Shown here: in pieces, positions 34,323 to 43,320 of the stretch
Position numbering within the stretch: position 1 is the first letter of the stretch
Layout of the letters: each line of letters opens with the position of its first letter
Assembly (NCBI GenBank): GCA_002395155.1
Contig: DGWD01000021.1
Location: forward strand, 1-64,000
Length of the DNA stretch: 64,000 bases
Direction: 5' to 3'
Source: Treponema sp. UBA4267
Lineage (GTDB): Bacteria > Spirochaetota > Spirochaetia > Treponematales > Treponemataceae
The notes under the pieces: model-generated
What the model was told of the DNA's origin: nothing
The model's input: the letters and a program-made list of their open reading frames with translations, nothing else
Databases searched by the model: none
Position numbers and translations under genes: made by a program

Positions 34323-34910
34323 ATGATGAAGAAACTCTTACTTTTTTTTGTTTTTATAAGTCTTATTTTTATAAACTTTACTTCCTGTTCAAAAAAACAA
34401 AGTCCACAAGAACTAGAAGATAAAGTAAACCAGCTAATGGGTCTTGAAAGTGCTAAAGAACTGCCTATACAGGAAGCCGAAGCTGTTTCTATTCCTTCTA
34501 CCAAAGAATTAATTGAAGAGCACAAAAAAAAATCTTCCAACAAAAATGAAGATAATTCTAAAATAGATTTAGACCTTACAAAAATGTCTGCAACAATGAT
34601 TTACACAACTGTATTCGATATGCTTATTATGCCAGAGGAATACCAAAACAAAAACATAAAAGTAAGCGGCTTTTTTTATGTATTCGTAAACGAACTTACA
34701 GATGAAAAATACTTTGCTGTAATCATTCCAGATGCAACTCAGTGCTGCCAGCAAGGAATCGAATTCATCTGGATAGGTGACCACAACTATCCTCAAGATT
34801 ACCCAGAAATTGGGCAGGAAATAGAAATTACTGGCCGTTATCAAATTACAGAAAACGAAGAAGGGGTTACTTATACCTACCTCAAAGTAAGCGATTTAAA
34901 AGCACTATAA
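34323..34910 (+). CDS. lipoprotein of the zinc operon
   Basis: A 195-residue predicted lipoprotein. The signal peptide ends in the lipobox NFTSC (Cys ~22). After a charged linker, a domain of ~110 residues begins MIYTTVFDMLIMPEEYQNKN and includes an adjacent Cys pair in ATQCCQQGIEF. The domain looks OB-fold-like and resembles the C-terminal region of DUF1980/TIGR03943 proteins that occur beside metal transporters. It starts two bases after znuB and is the last gene of the operon. A role in metal handling is inferred from position and the Cys pair. It overlaps the convergent HD-GYP gene by 6 bases. Confidence 0.7.
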   Translation: MMKKLLLFFVFISLIFINFTSCSKKQSPQELEDKVNQLMGLESAKELPIQEAEAVSIPSTKELIEEHKKKSSNKNEDNSKIDLDLTKMSATMIYTTVFDMLIMPEEYQNKNIKVSGFFYVFVNELTDEKYFAVIIPDATQCCQQGIEFIWIGDHNYPQDYPEIGQEIEITGRYQITENEEGVTYTYLKVSDLKAL

Positions 34911-36134
34911 AGACATTTCCTTATTCAAAATTTTTATTACAGCATCTTTATTTTGAAGGAATATTTCAGTTAAAATTGGATCAAAGTGGATTCCCTCTTC
35001 CTCTTTTAAAATCTTAAAAGCATCTTCAACAGACATAGCTTTTTTGTAACAACGTACCGAAACAAGGGCATCAAAAACATCTGCAATAGCCATTATTCTG
35101 GCACTAACAGGAATTTGGTCCCCTTTCAAACCATTTGGATAACCTCTTCCATCCCAGAATTCATGGTGATAGCCAGCTACATCCATTGCAGTTTTTACAT
35201 ATTCCTTATCTTCAGTCATAATGAATATTTCATTAATAATTCTTACACCTTCTGTAGTGTGCTTTTTCATTGTGTTGTATTCTTCATCAGTAAGTTTTCC
35301 AGGCTTTTTTAAAATTGAATCAGGAACAACAATTTTTCCAATATCATGCAAAGGGGCAACTCGTGTAACTAATTCAATAAACTTCCAGTCAATTACCTTA
35401 GGATAAACCATATTTTCATAAGCTTTTAATGCAAGCAAATTTACATAAGCAGAAGTTCTTTTAATATGATCCCCAGTATCTATATCACGGTTTTCTACAA
35501 GGTTTGCAAGACTGTCGATTGTATGATCCTGTAGCTTTACAATTTTTTTAGTCTTCTGTTCAACCTGCTCTTCCAGATTATCTTCAACGTGCAAAACTAT
35601 ATAAGCATACATCAAAAGACTGGCAGCAATAACAAAAGCTACACAACCAATATTTACAATTCTGATAACGACAATTTTCTTGAACTCTATAAAATAAACA
35701 GGGAAGATAAAGGCAGCATTCGCTTCAATCATAAGAAAAAGTATTACCGAAACTGTAACCACAACAGACGCAAGTTTTATTCTTTTTCCAAAACTTAAAG
35801 CAGGCAATAAGCCTATAAGTAAAATAAAGTAATGAAACTCCGCATCCCCGCCCAAATAGTAATCCGCTAAAATCTGATGGACGACTACTTCTGCAAAAAA
35901 CAGGAAATAATAGGGAATTACATTCTTCATCTTAAAAGAACGTAAAGAAATAAATATAAACACTGCAACGCTAATGAAATTAAAGTAAAACATTTGCGTT
36001 ACACCAAGTAGTTTAAATGTGATTAAAAAAGCAAGGTGGTATACTAAAGCAAAAACGGACGAAGTTATAAACAAGACCCGTCCATGCTTGAAGTTTAAGA
36101 CCGCTATCTTTAATCTTTTTATTAAAGACTCCAT
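34905..36134 (-). CDS. membrane HD-GYP domain phosphodiesterase
   Basis: A 409-residue protein with five or six membrane helices (~residues 18-190), a short coiled coil and a C-terminal HD-GYP domain. The catalytic residues are in APLHDIGKI, GYHHEFWDGRGYPNGL and ARIMAIADVFDALVS. The motif therefore reads GRGYP, as in active c-di-GMP phosphodiesterases. It likely lowers c-di-GMP, like the EAL protein at 17.2-19.1 kb. The N-terminal sensor has no family I recognise. A weak AGAGAGG precedes the ATG. Confidence 0.88.
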   Translation of the reverse strand: MESLIKRLKIAVLNFKHGRVLFITSSVFALVYHLAFLITFKLLGVTQMFYFNFISVAVFIFISLRSFKMKNVIPYYFLFFAEVVVHQILADYYLGGDAEFHYFILLIGLLPALSFGKRIKLASVVVTVSVILFLMIEANAAFIFPVYFIEFKKIVVIRIVNIGCVAFVIAASLLMYAYIVLHVEDNLEEQVEQKTKKIVKLQDHTIDSLANLVENRDIDTGDHIKRTSAYVNLLALKAYENMVYPKVIDWKFIELVTRVAPLHDIGKIVVPDSILKKPGKLTDEEYNTMKKHTTEGVRIINEIFIMTEDKEYVKTAMDVAGYHHEFWDGRGYPNGLKGDQIPVSARIMAIADVFDALVSVRCYKKAMSVEDAFKILKEEEGIHFDPILTEIFLQNKDAVIKILNKEMSL

Positions 36135-36276
36135 TTTTCCTCTCTCCTTGTAGATATAATTATCTATTATAAATTGATAAAAGACAATTTTATTTTAATA
36201 TAGAGCGTCTTTCCACTACTTCTTCTTTACACTATAATAGAAGAACTTATTAAAAATATAGAGGTAGGCACACAAA

Positions 36277-38829
36277 ATGAGTAAATATCCTTTTGAAAAT
36301 ATTGAGCCTAAATGGCAAAAATATTGGGACGAACACAAAACTTTTAAGGCAACAGAAGATCCAAAATTTCCTAAAGAAAAACGTCAGTATGTTTTGGACA
36401 TGTTCCCTTATCCATCTGCAGCAGGATTACACGTAGGACATCCTGAAGGTTATACTGCAACTGATATTTACTGCCGCTACCTACGTATGAAGGGTTATAA
36501 CGTACTTCATCCAATGGGATTTGACTCTTTTGGTCTTCCAGCAGAAAACTACGCAATTAAAACTGGAACTCATCCCAAAATTACAACTAACGCAAACATT
36601 GAAAAATTCACTCAGCAGATTAAATCTCTTGGTTTTTCTTATGACTGGGACCGCTGCGTTTCTACATGTGAACCAGACTATTACAAGTGGACTCAGTGGA
36701 TATTCCTCCAGCTTTATAAAAAAGGATTGGCATACGAAGCTCAGACTCCAATTAACTGGTGTCCATCTTGTATGACTGGTCTTGCAAACGAGGAAGTAAA
36801 GGAAGGACGTTGTGAACGCTGTCATACTCAGGTTACACACAAAACAATCCGCCAGTGGATTTTGAAAATTACAGATTACGCTGACCGCCTGGACAAGGAC
36901 TTGGAAGGCTTGGACTGGCCAGAAAGTGTAAAAGCAATGCAGCACAACTGGATTGGAAAATCAACAGGTGCAGAAGTTACTTTTACAGTTGCAGATAAAG
37001 ACGGAAAACCAACCGACAACAAACTTACAGTTTATACTACCCGTTGTGATACTCTTTTTGGAGCAACTTATATGGTTGTTTCTCCAGAACACTCTATCAT
37101 TTCTAAGATTACTACTGCTGAACAGGAAGCTGCAGTAAAAGCTTATCAGGAAGAAGCAGCAAAAAAATCTGATCTTGAAAGAACTGACCTTGCAAAAGAT
37201 AAAACTGGTGTATTCAGCGGAAGTTATGCAATCAACCCTGTAAACGGAAAACTCATTCCAATCTGGATTGCTGATTATGTTTTAATTTCTTATGGTACAG
37301 GTGCAATTATGGCTGTTCCTGCTCACGATGACCGTGACTGGGAATTTGCTAAGAAATTCAATCTTCCAATTATCGAAGTTTTGAAGAGCGAAGTTGATGT
37401 TCAGAAACAGGCATGGACTCAGGACGGAATCCATGTAAACTCAGAATTCCTTGATGGTCTTAACAAAGCAGATGCAATTGCTAAGATGTTGGAATTCCTT
37501 GAAGAAAAGAAAATTGGCCGTAAGGCAATCAATTATAAACTCCGTGACTGGGTATACAGCCGCCAGCGTTACTGGGGTGAACCAATTCCTTTAATTCACT
37601 GTCCAAAATGTGGTACAGTTCCTGTTCCAGAAGATCAGCTGCCAGTTGAACTTCCAGAAGTTAAGTCTTACCAGCCAACAGGAACCGGTGAATCTCCTTT
37701 AGCTGCAATTGACTCTTGGGTAAACTGCAAGTGTCCAAAGTGCGGTAGAGATGCAAAACGCGAAACTAACACAATGCCTCAGTGGGGTGGATCTTGCTGG
37801 TACTACTTACGTTATCTTGATCCAAAAAATAGTAATACATTCTGTTCAAAAGAAGCTGAAAACTACTGGATGCCGGTAGACCTTTATATTGGTGGTGCTG
37901 AACATGCCGTTCTCCACTTACTTTATGCCCGCTTCTGGCACAAAGTACTTTATGACCTTGGATTTGTTTCTACAAAGGAACCATTCCAACGCCTTATTAA
38001 CCAGGGAATGATTACTTCTTTTGCATTCCAGCGCAAAGACAAAACTCTTGTTCCTGTTGACGAAGTTGAACAGAAAGAAGACGGAAAATACTACGAAAAA
38101 GCTACAGGCCAGGAATTGGAACAGATTGTTGCAAAAATGTCTAAGTCTTTGAAAAACGTAGTTAACCCTGATGATGAAATTAAAGCTTATGGTGCCGATT
38201 CTGTTCGTATGTACGAAATGTTTATGGGACCTTTAACAATGTCTAAGCCATGGTCAACACAGGGTATTGTTGGTATTCATCGCTTCCTGGAAAAAGTTTG
38301 GGCAGTTTCAGAAAAGCCTATGTCCGATATTGATATTTCTGGCAAGCTTGAAGATAAAGCCCTTGTTTCTGCTCGTAAGACTTTCTGTCAGACTATCAAA
38401 AAGGTTTCAGATGATACTGCCAGCTTAAACTTCAATACTGCAATTTCACAGATGATGATCTTTATCAATGAAATTTCTAAGTTGCCAGAAGTTCCAAAGG
38501 CTATGTGGTCTGACTTTGTAAAAGTTCTTTCACCATATGCTCCACACCTTGGCGAAGAACTTTGGGAAAAACTTGGTCATAACAATACAATTGCTTACGA
38601 AAACTGGCCAGAAGCTAACGAAAACTTTACAAAAGATGATGTAAAAACAATCGTAGTTATGGTAAACGGTAAAAAACGTGATACTTTTGAAGCAGAACCT
38701 GGAAGTTCAGATGATGCATTAAAAGAAACTGCATTTGCACGTGAGGGTGTAAAGAAATTTACAGATGGTCACGAAATTGTAAAATGCATTGTAGTAAAAG
38801 ATAAGCTTGTAAATATTGTAATCAAATAA
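36277..38829 (+). CDS. leuS: leucyl-tRNA synthetase
   Basis: Charges tRNA-Leu. The HIGH motif is LHVGHPEGYTA (~residue 50) and the KMSKS loop is AKMSKSLKNVVNPDD (~620). The editing domain (CP1) lies between, with ISYGTGAIMAVPAHDDRDWE. Zinc-type cysteine pairs are seen (CPKCG and CPSC). The 850-residue length is normal. GAGG lies 13 bases before the ATG. A possible -10 box TATAAT is at 36234-36239, though the -35 (TTTCCA) is poor. A strong terminator follows. Confidence 0.97.
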   Translation: MSKYPFENIEPKWQKYWDEHKTFKATEDPKFPKEKRQYVLDMFPYPSAAGLHVGHPEGYTATDIYCRYLRMKGYNVLHPMGFDSFGLPAENYAIKTGTHPKITTNANIEKFTQQIKSLGFSYDWDRCVSTCEPDYYKWTQWIFLQLYKKGLAYEAQTPINWCPSCMTGLANEEVKEGRCERCHTQVTHKTIRQWILKITDYADRLDKDLEGLDWPESVKAMQHNWIGKSTGAEVTFTVADKDGKPTDNKLTVYTTRCDTLFGATYMVVSPEHSIISKITTAEQEAAVKAYQEEAAKKSDLERTDLAKDKTGVFSGSYAINPVNGKLIPIWIADYVLISYGTGAIMAVPAHDDRDWEFAKKFNLPIIEVLKSEVDVQKQAWTQDGIHVNSEFLDGLNKADAIAKMLEFLEEKKIGRKAINYKLRDWVYSRQRYWGEPIPLIHCPKCGTVPVPEDQLPVELPEVKSYQPTGTGESPLAAIDSWVNCKCPKCGRDAKRETNTMPQWGGSCWYYLRYLDPKNSNTFCSKEAENYWMPVDLYIGGAEHAVLHLLYARFWHKVLYDLGFVSTKEPFQRLINQGMITSFAFQRKDKTLVPVDEVEQKEDGKYYEKATGQELEQIVAKMSKSLKNVVNPDDEIKAYGADSVRMYEMFMGPLTMSKPWSTQGIVGIHRFLEKVWAVSEKPMSDIDISGKLEDKALVSARKTFCQTIKKVSDDTASLNFNTAISQMMIFINEISKLPEVPKAMWSDFVKVLSPYAPHLGEELWEKLGHNNTIAYENWPEANENFTKDDVKTIVVMVNGKKRDTFEAEPGSSDDALKETAFAREGVKKFTDGHEIVKCIVVKDKLVNIVIK

Positions 38830-38840
38830 GCTAAAAGACA

Positions 38841-38896
38841 AAAAAGGGCTGCCTGTAATTGAATTGATTTTTCTTCATTACAGACAGCCTTTTTTA
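38841..38896. terminator. bidirectional terminator between leuS and the STAS gene
   Basis: AAAAAGGGCTGCCTGTAAT pairs with ATTACAGACAGCCTTTTTT with a single mismatch in the middle. A and T runs on both sides let it serve leuS and the convergent STAS operon. Confidence 0.92.
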
Positions 38897-39220
38897 TTTA
38901 ACTTCAGTTACTGAATTTATCAAATTAAAAACATACTTGAAGCCTGTAGCAGCAATTGCTCTTTCTGCTTCGTTGGACATAGACATAAAATAAAGTTTAT
39001 GACCTACATCTTCACTATCATTAAAAGCAGCCATTAATACACCAATTCCTGCAGGATCCAGTTCTACTAATTTAGACATATCCAAAACTATATTGTTTTT
39101 CTGTACGGCATCATACAAGGTTGCTTCAAATTCACCTAAAGTATAGGCATTCAAAGCTCCTTCCAATTCATATAAATGATAGTTTGCACCGTCTTTTTCA
39201 ATAATTGTTAACTGTTCCAT
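38894..39220 (-). CDS. STAS domain protein (anti-sigma factor antagonist-like)
   Basis: A 108-residue single-domain STAS protein. The usual helix-start motif DSSG, whose serine is phosphorylated in SpoIIAA-type proteins, reads LVELDPAGIGVLMAAFN here. The position of the phospho-serine is therefore Ala. Its ATG overlaps the stop of the phosphatase gene by one base, which points to a partner-switching module. No anti-sigma kinase gene is in the window. The protein may act as a permanently 'unphosphorylated' antagonist or as a scaffold; this is inference. Confidence 0.85.
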   Translation of the reverse strand: MEQLTIIEKDGANYHLYELEGALNAYTLGEFEATLYDAVQKNNIVLDMSKLVELDPAGIGVLMAAFNDSEDVGHKLYFMSMSNEAERAIAATGFKYVFNLINSVTEVK

Positions 39221-41757
39221 TATAAACCAGCCTCCTTCATCATTGCATCAAGATCACCCAAATCTGGCATTTCAAAACCTTCTGGAAGCCCCATATCATC
39301 TGCAGGCTTCTTTTCTTCTTCGGCAGGCTCTTCTGAACTTGCAGAAGGACTAGTTTCTTCGCTTGTCTGAGCCTCCATCTGGGCTTCTTCTTTTGCAGAT
39401 TCAATTCCATCTACAGCATCTTTTGGAAGTTCCATCTGAGAATCAAGTGAAGCAGGAACTTCTTCTGAAGAAGATTCTGCTGAAGGAATTTCTTCGGCTG
39501 GAGTTTCGCCACTTGCAGCAGTTTCCTCTATAACTTCAGATTCTGTTTCTTCATTCTGAGCAGGAGCTGTTTCTTCAGACTTACCTGTATCAAGACTTTC
39601 ATATTTAATTACAAGCATAGAAACGTCGTCTTCCATTTCTTTTGACATAAACTTAACAAGATTATCAAAAGTAAACTGAGCCATACGCTGAGCAGGATAA
39701 GTTGAGTTATCAAGAATTGCCTGCTGAACTCTTTCCTTACCGAACTGTTCACCACGAAGTGAGTGAGACTGAATCAAACCATCAGTACAAGCAAGGATAA
39801 TATCACCAGGATTTAATTTTGTTGTTTTTACAGAAACGTATGGAGAAATATCTTTTACGAATCCAAGAATATGTCCAGAACCCTGAATTTCAATTACGTT
39901 GTTATAAACCTGAGTATACATCATCAAAGTTGGAATACCACAGTTGATGTAATACATTGTATCTGTTTCAAAATCTACCAAAGCAAAAAGGCCGGCAAAA
40001 ATTGTTCCCTTCTGTAAAGAATCTCTGATGAAGGTATTAAGTTTTACAATTAACTGCTTAAAATCATGTACTTCTGCAAGGTAAGTTCGGATGATGGACT
40101 TTAAGATAACCATGTTCATAGAAGCGGCAATACCCTTACCAGACAAGTCTCCTACTACGAACAAATGTCTTGTTGCTGTAAGACGAATCATATCAATGAA
40201 TTCACCACCAATGTTATGAGCAGGAACCATCATATAACCAATATCAACTTTTGGATTTTTTACGTGATCCAGGTTTTCCTGAATAGAAGTAATAATCTGA
40301 GAAGACATGCGGATTTCGCGGTTTACAATACCCATAATATCTTTATTGGCAATGTTACGCATGTAATATCCGAATACGAAGAAGTATGAATAAAGTTTTA
40401 CAAATACGTTGTAGTCATATTCCTTATAGTGGTCACCAGAAACCTTTTTACCAAGAGTGATAAGACCAAAGATATTGTGACCTTCATTTAAGATAAAGAT
40501 GGCATCTGAACGGGTTTCCTGAAAGAACTTTTTTAATCCTTCTTCTACAACCGAAAGTTCATGCTCTTTTTCAAGCTGAGACTGAACTACAATAGAACGA
40601 CCAATGTTTAAGAGGTTATCAAAAATTGGATTGTTTAAGGAAATCTTATTATTCATCTGATTAGAAGAATAAGCTATATCAAGTTCGTTCTGACCAGAAA
40701 GAATGTATACATTTACAGATGAAGCTTCTACATTTCTACGGAAAATTTCGTACATTCGGGTAGTTACCTCATCCATTTCAACATCTTTATATTCAATTCC
40801 TGCAAGGTCTTTTTCCAGAGCAGCCTCGTAATCTGCTGTATAAAGTCTTGTCGATGTAGAAAGTATAGAAGAAATCCAAAGTGCAAATACTACACATATA
40901 AAAGCTGCAACACAGAACAAAGCCAGGTATTGTCCAGAAACGCCACCATTTTTTGCCTGAGAGAAGTAACATACAACTCCAATTACTCCCGCAGGTATTA
41001 AATAAGAAATTAATGATTTAATTACAGTTACAAACATTGCTTTTCCAGAAGGAACAGCAGTCTTTGTCAAAGAAATATAAAGTACTACATAAAGGAAAAG
41101 ATAAGCATATATAAAAAGTAAAGAGAAGGATGGATCACTTGCAGAAATATAATTAATTATTGCATTAATTGCCCACATGAGAACAAAGCCTTCTCCAATC
41201 ATCAATGACTGGTACTTTTCAATTTGGCTTGCTTTATCTTCCTGGAAAACAAGCAGGAAAATGAAACATATTGCAGGAAGAATATATTTATAAATTGCAT
41301 TGTATACAGTTACCCAAGTCCAAGGGAAAAACTTTCTTGCAGGTTCTGCAAAAAGATATTCTGAAACAATTACAACTCCGCTTTCATTTGAAACTTCAAT
41401 TGTTGAAAACTGTGTAAAAACTAAAATTACTCCAAAAATGTAAAATGCAAATTTTATCAAAGTTACAATTGACTTCTTTTTCTGCATTCCAAGACTTATT
41501 AAACCAAAACTTAATGTTGTAAAGAAGAAGGATTCAAGGCTGAACATAATCTTCATTGTTGCAACTGTCATTGCCTCAAACCACACGCTTTTCAAGAAAA
41601 GAATCAATGAAAAAAGTCCTGCTTCAATTGTTGTAAGGAGCATTGCAATTGCGAAAGAACTAACACCAACATTATCACTTTTTACTTTATTATCTATAAG
41701 GTGAGTAAAAAATCCAAGAAAAACTGTAACAGCAATATTAAGAATCAAATAAATCAT
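39220..41757 (-). CDS. membrane GAF/SpoIIE-type PP2C phosphatase with acidic tail
   Basis: 845 residues: about eight membrane helices (~1-310), a GAF-like region (~325-480), a SpoIIE/RsbU phosphatase domain (~505-715) and an unusual acidic low-complexity tail of ~125 residues ending MPDLGDLDAMMKEAGL. Phosphatase motifs are NIGGEFIDMI, VVGDLSGKG, ACTDGL and EDDVSML. The first metal Asp of GGD is Glu here, while the later Asp residues are kept. It would dephosphorylate a STAS protein. It lies one base from a second SpoIIE-type gene and overlaps the STAS gene. Confidence 0.87.
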   Translation of the reverse strand: MIYLILNIAVTVFLGFFTHLIDNKVKSDNVGVSSFAIAMLLTTIEAGLFSLILFLKSVWFEAMTVATMKIMFSLESFFFTTLSFGLISLGMQKKKSIVTLIKFAFYIFGVILVFTQFSTIEVSNESGVVIVSEYLFAEPARKFFPWTWVTVYNAIYKYILPAICFIFLLVFQEDKASQIEKYQSLMIGEGFVLMWAINAIINYISASDPSFSLLFIYAYLFLYVVLYISLTKTAVPSGKAMFVTVIKSLISYLIPAGVIGVVCYFSQAKNGGVSGQYLALFCVAAFICVVFALWISSILSTSTRLYTADYEAALEKDLAGIEYKDVEMDEVTTRMYEIFRRNVEASSVNVYILSGQNELDIAYSSNQMNNKISLNNPIFDNLLNIGRSIVVQSQLEKEHELSVVEEGLKKFFQETRSDAIFILNEGHNIFGLITLGKKVSGDHYKEYDYNVFVKLYSYFFVFGYYMRNIANKDIMGIVNREIRMSSQIITSIQENLDHVKNPKVDIGYMMVPAHNIGGEFIDMIRLTATRHLFVVGDLSGKGIAASMNMVILKSIIRTYLAEVHDFKQLIVKLNTFIRDSLQKGTIFAGLFALVDFETDTMYYINCGIPTLMMYTQVYNNVIEIQGSGHILGFVKDISPYVSVKTTKLNPGDIILACTDGLIQSHSLRGEQFGKERVQQAILDNSTYPAQRMAQFTFDNLVKFMSKEMEDDVSMLVIKYESLDTGKSEETAPAQNEETESEVIEETAASGETPAEEIPSAESSSEEVPASLDSQMELPKDAVDGIESAKEEAQMEAQTSEETSPSASSEEPAEEEKKPADDMGLPEGFEMPDLGDLDAMMKEAGL

Positions 41758-41758
41758 A

Positions 41759-43153
41759 TTAGTAACCTACCTTTGCTATCATCATAGTAACGTCATCATG
41801 AAGTTTTTTATCTCCGTTGTACTTCATAATCAAATCAACAATATCATTTACCATTTCCTGAGGAGACTTAGCAGCACCGGCCATCAAAGTCTTTTTGTAA
41901 ATATCTGTATCACCAAGTTCAACACCATCATCATCCATAACTTCAGAAACACCATCGGTTGCCATCAAAATGGTATCACCACGGAAGAGGCGTTTTTCCT
42001 GAACAGTAACATCACCTACATCCAAAATACCAATAAGGGATGCATTTGAAGTAAGAGGCTTAATTCTGTATCCATCTGGAGAAGGAGACAAAATAATTGG
42101 GTCAGACATAGACGCATTGATATAACGGATACGCATACGTTCTGTATCAACGACACTCAGGAACAATACGGTATATTTATCCTGTAAGTGCATGCCCTTA
42201 ATAGCCTTATCGATTGAATGTAGAACTCCAACGAGATCTTCCTTATCTTCAATAATCTTTACTGTGTTCATTACCAGACCCATGATAAGGGCGGCAGGAA
42301 GTCCTTTACCTGATACGTCTCCAAGCATGAGCAAAGTTTTATTTGCATCAATTGGAAGAATTGAATAATAGTCACCGGAAACGTTTACCAATGGACGGTA
42401 GTAAGTTGCAATCTTAAGCTTAGAGATGTTTGGAATTTTCTGAGGAAGGAAGGACTGTTGTGTAATAGCCAGCTGTTCCCATTCCTTTGTTGTAGCAGAA
42501 ATTTCTGACAAAGTTGTAATTGTTCTTGTACGAGAAATAAATCGTTTGTATTCCTCGAACAATCTGCCATAAACATCAAGATCAAAAAGTTTTGTATAAC
42601 GACAGAAAACATAAAGATGCTGGTTATCAAATACCATAAAGAAACCACGAGCTTTTTTATATTTTGTTGTTACACCGATGTGACGATCAAAGAAATAAAA
42701 TCCATCAGGCCAGCTTTCAGTAAAGTTCTGGTCAAGTTTGGTTCTATTGTATTCTGATGTTGCATTACGATTTGGGCTATTATAGAGGATATAGTTTTTA
42801 GAACGATCTACAAATAAAACGGAACAGTCACCCTGCTTTTCAAGAATATCACCAAGTGTTACATAAAAGTCTTCAAGAGAGTAACAGAAACGCAGCTTAT
42901 TGATAAAGTCATTTAAAATAACAGTTTCACCGGTTTCCAAAGTATCATGTCTAACTTTTGCTAATAACCAGGCTCTAATTCTGTTACCCCAAAAGGTTAT
43001 TACAAGGAATACCAGAGCTGTAATAGTAAAAGAAACTTTTGGTAAAACTGCAACTGTTTTGGTAGGCAAAAGTGCTAAACAAATAAAAATAAAAAATATG
43101 ACTGAAAGAATATAAACGCTAGTTAATACAATTTTTTTCCGTGTTTTATACAT
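41759..43153 (-). CDS. membrane SpoIIE-type PP2C phosphatase
   Basis: A 464-residue protein with two N-terminal membrane helices (~8-28, ~34-55), a GAF-like sensor region (~80-215) and a C-terminal SpoIIE domain. Motifs are VNVSGDYYSI, LMLGDVSGKGLPAA, MATDGVSEV and HDDVTMM. The pattern SGDxYS is that of SpoIIE itself. It is the first gene of a three-gene operon with the larger phosphatase and the STAS protein. GAGG lies before the ATG. Confidence 0.9.
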   Translation of the reverse strand: MYKTRKKIVLTSVYILSVIFFIFICLALLPTKTVAVLPKVSFTITALVFLVITFWGNRIRAWLLAKVRHDTLETGETVILNDFINKLRFCYSLEDFYVTLGDILEKQGDCSVLFVDRSKNYILYNSPNRNATSEYNRTKLDQNFTESWPDGFYFFDRHIGVTTKYKKARGFFMVFDNQHLYVFCRYTKLFDLDVYGRLFEEYKRFISRTRTITTLSEISATTKEWEQLAITQQSFLPQKIPNISKLKIATYYRPLVNVSGDYYSILPIDANKTLLMLGDVSGKGLPAALIMGLVMNTVKIIEDKEDLVGVLHSIDKAIKGMHLQDKYTVLFLSVVDTERMRIRYINASMSDPIILSPSPDGYRIKPLTSNASLIGILDVGDVTVQEKRLFRGDTILMATDGVSEVMDDDGVELGDTDIYKKTLMAGAAKSPQEMVNDIVDLIMKYNGDKKLHDDVTMMIAKVGY

Positions 43154-43250
43154 ATTTACCTCTAAGATAGCATAATTTTTTTAAATATATTTATACTATT
43201 CTAACATATAATCGGCATAATTGCGGAAAAAGTTTAAAACACAGAAATAA

Positions 43251-43290
43251 ATAAGGAGATTTATCTACGAAAGACAAATCTCCTTATAAA
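43251..43290 (-). terminator. hairpin after dnaJ
   Basis: ATAAGGAGATTTGTCT pairs with AGATAAATCTCCTTAT (one mismatch) around a 5-base loop, about 34 bases after the dnaJ stop on the minus strand. The T run is weak (TTATTTATTT). Confidence 0.6.
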
Positions 43291-43320
43291 TTAGGATATA
43301 AAATATTCGAACTTATAATT

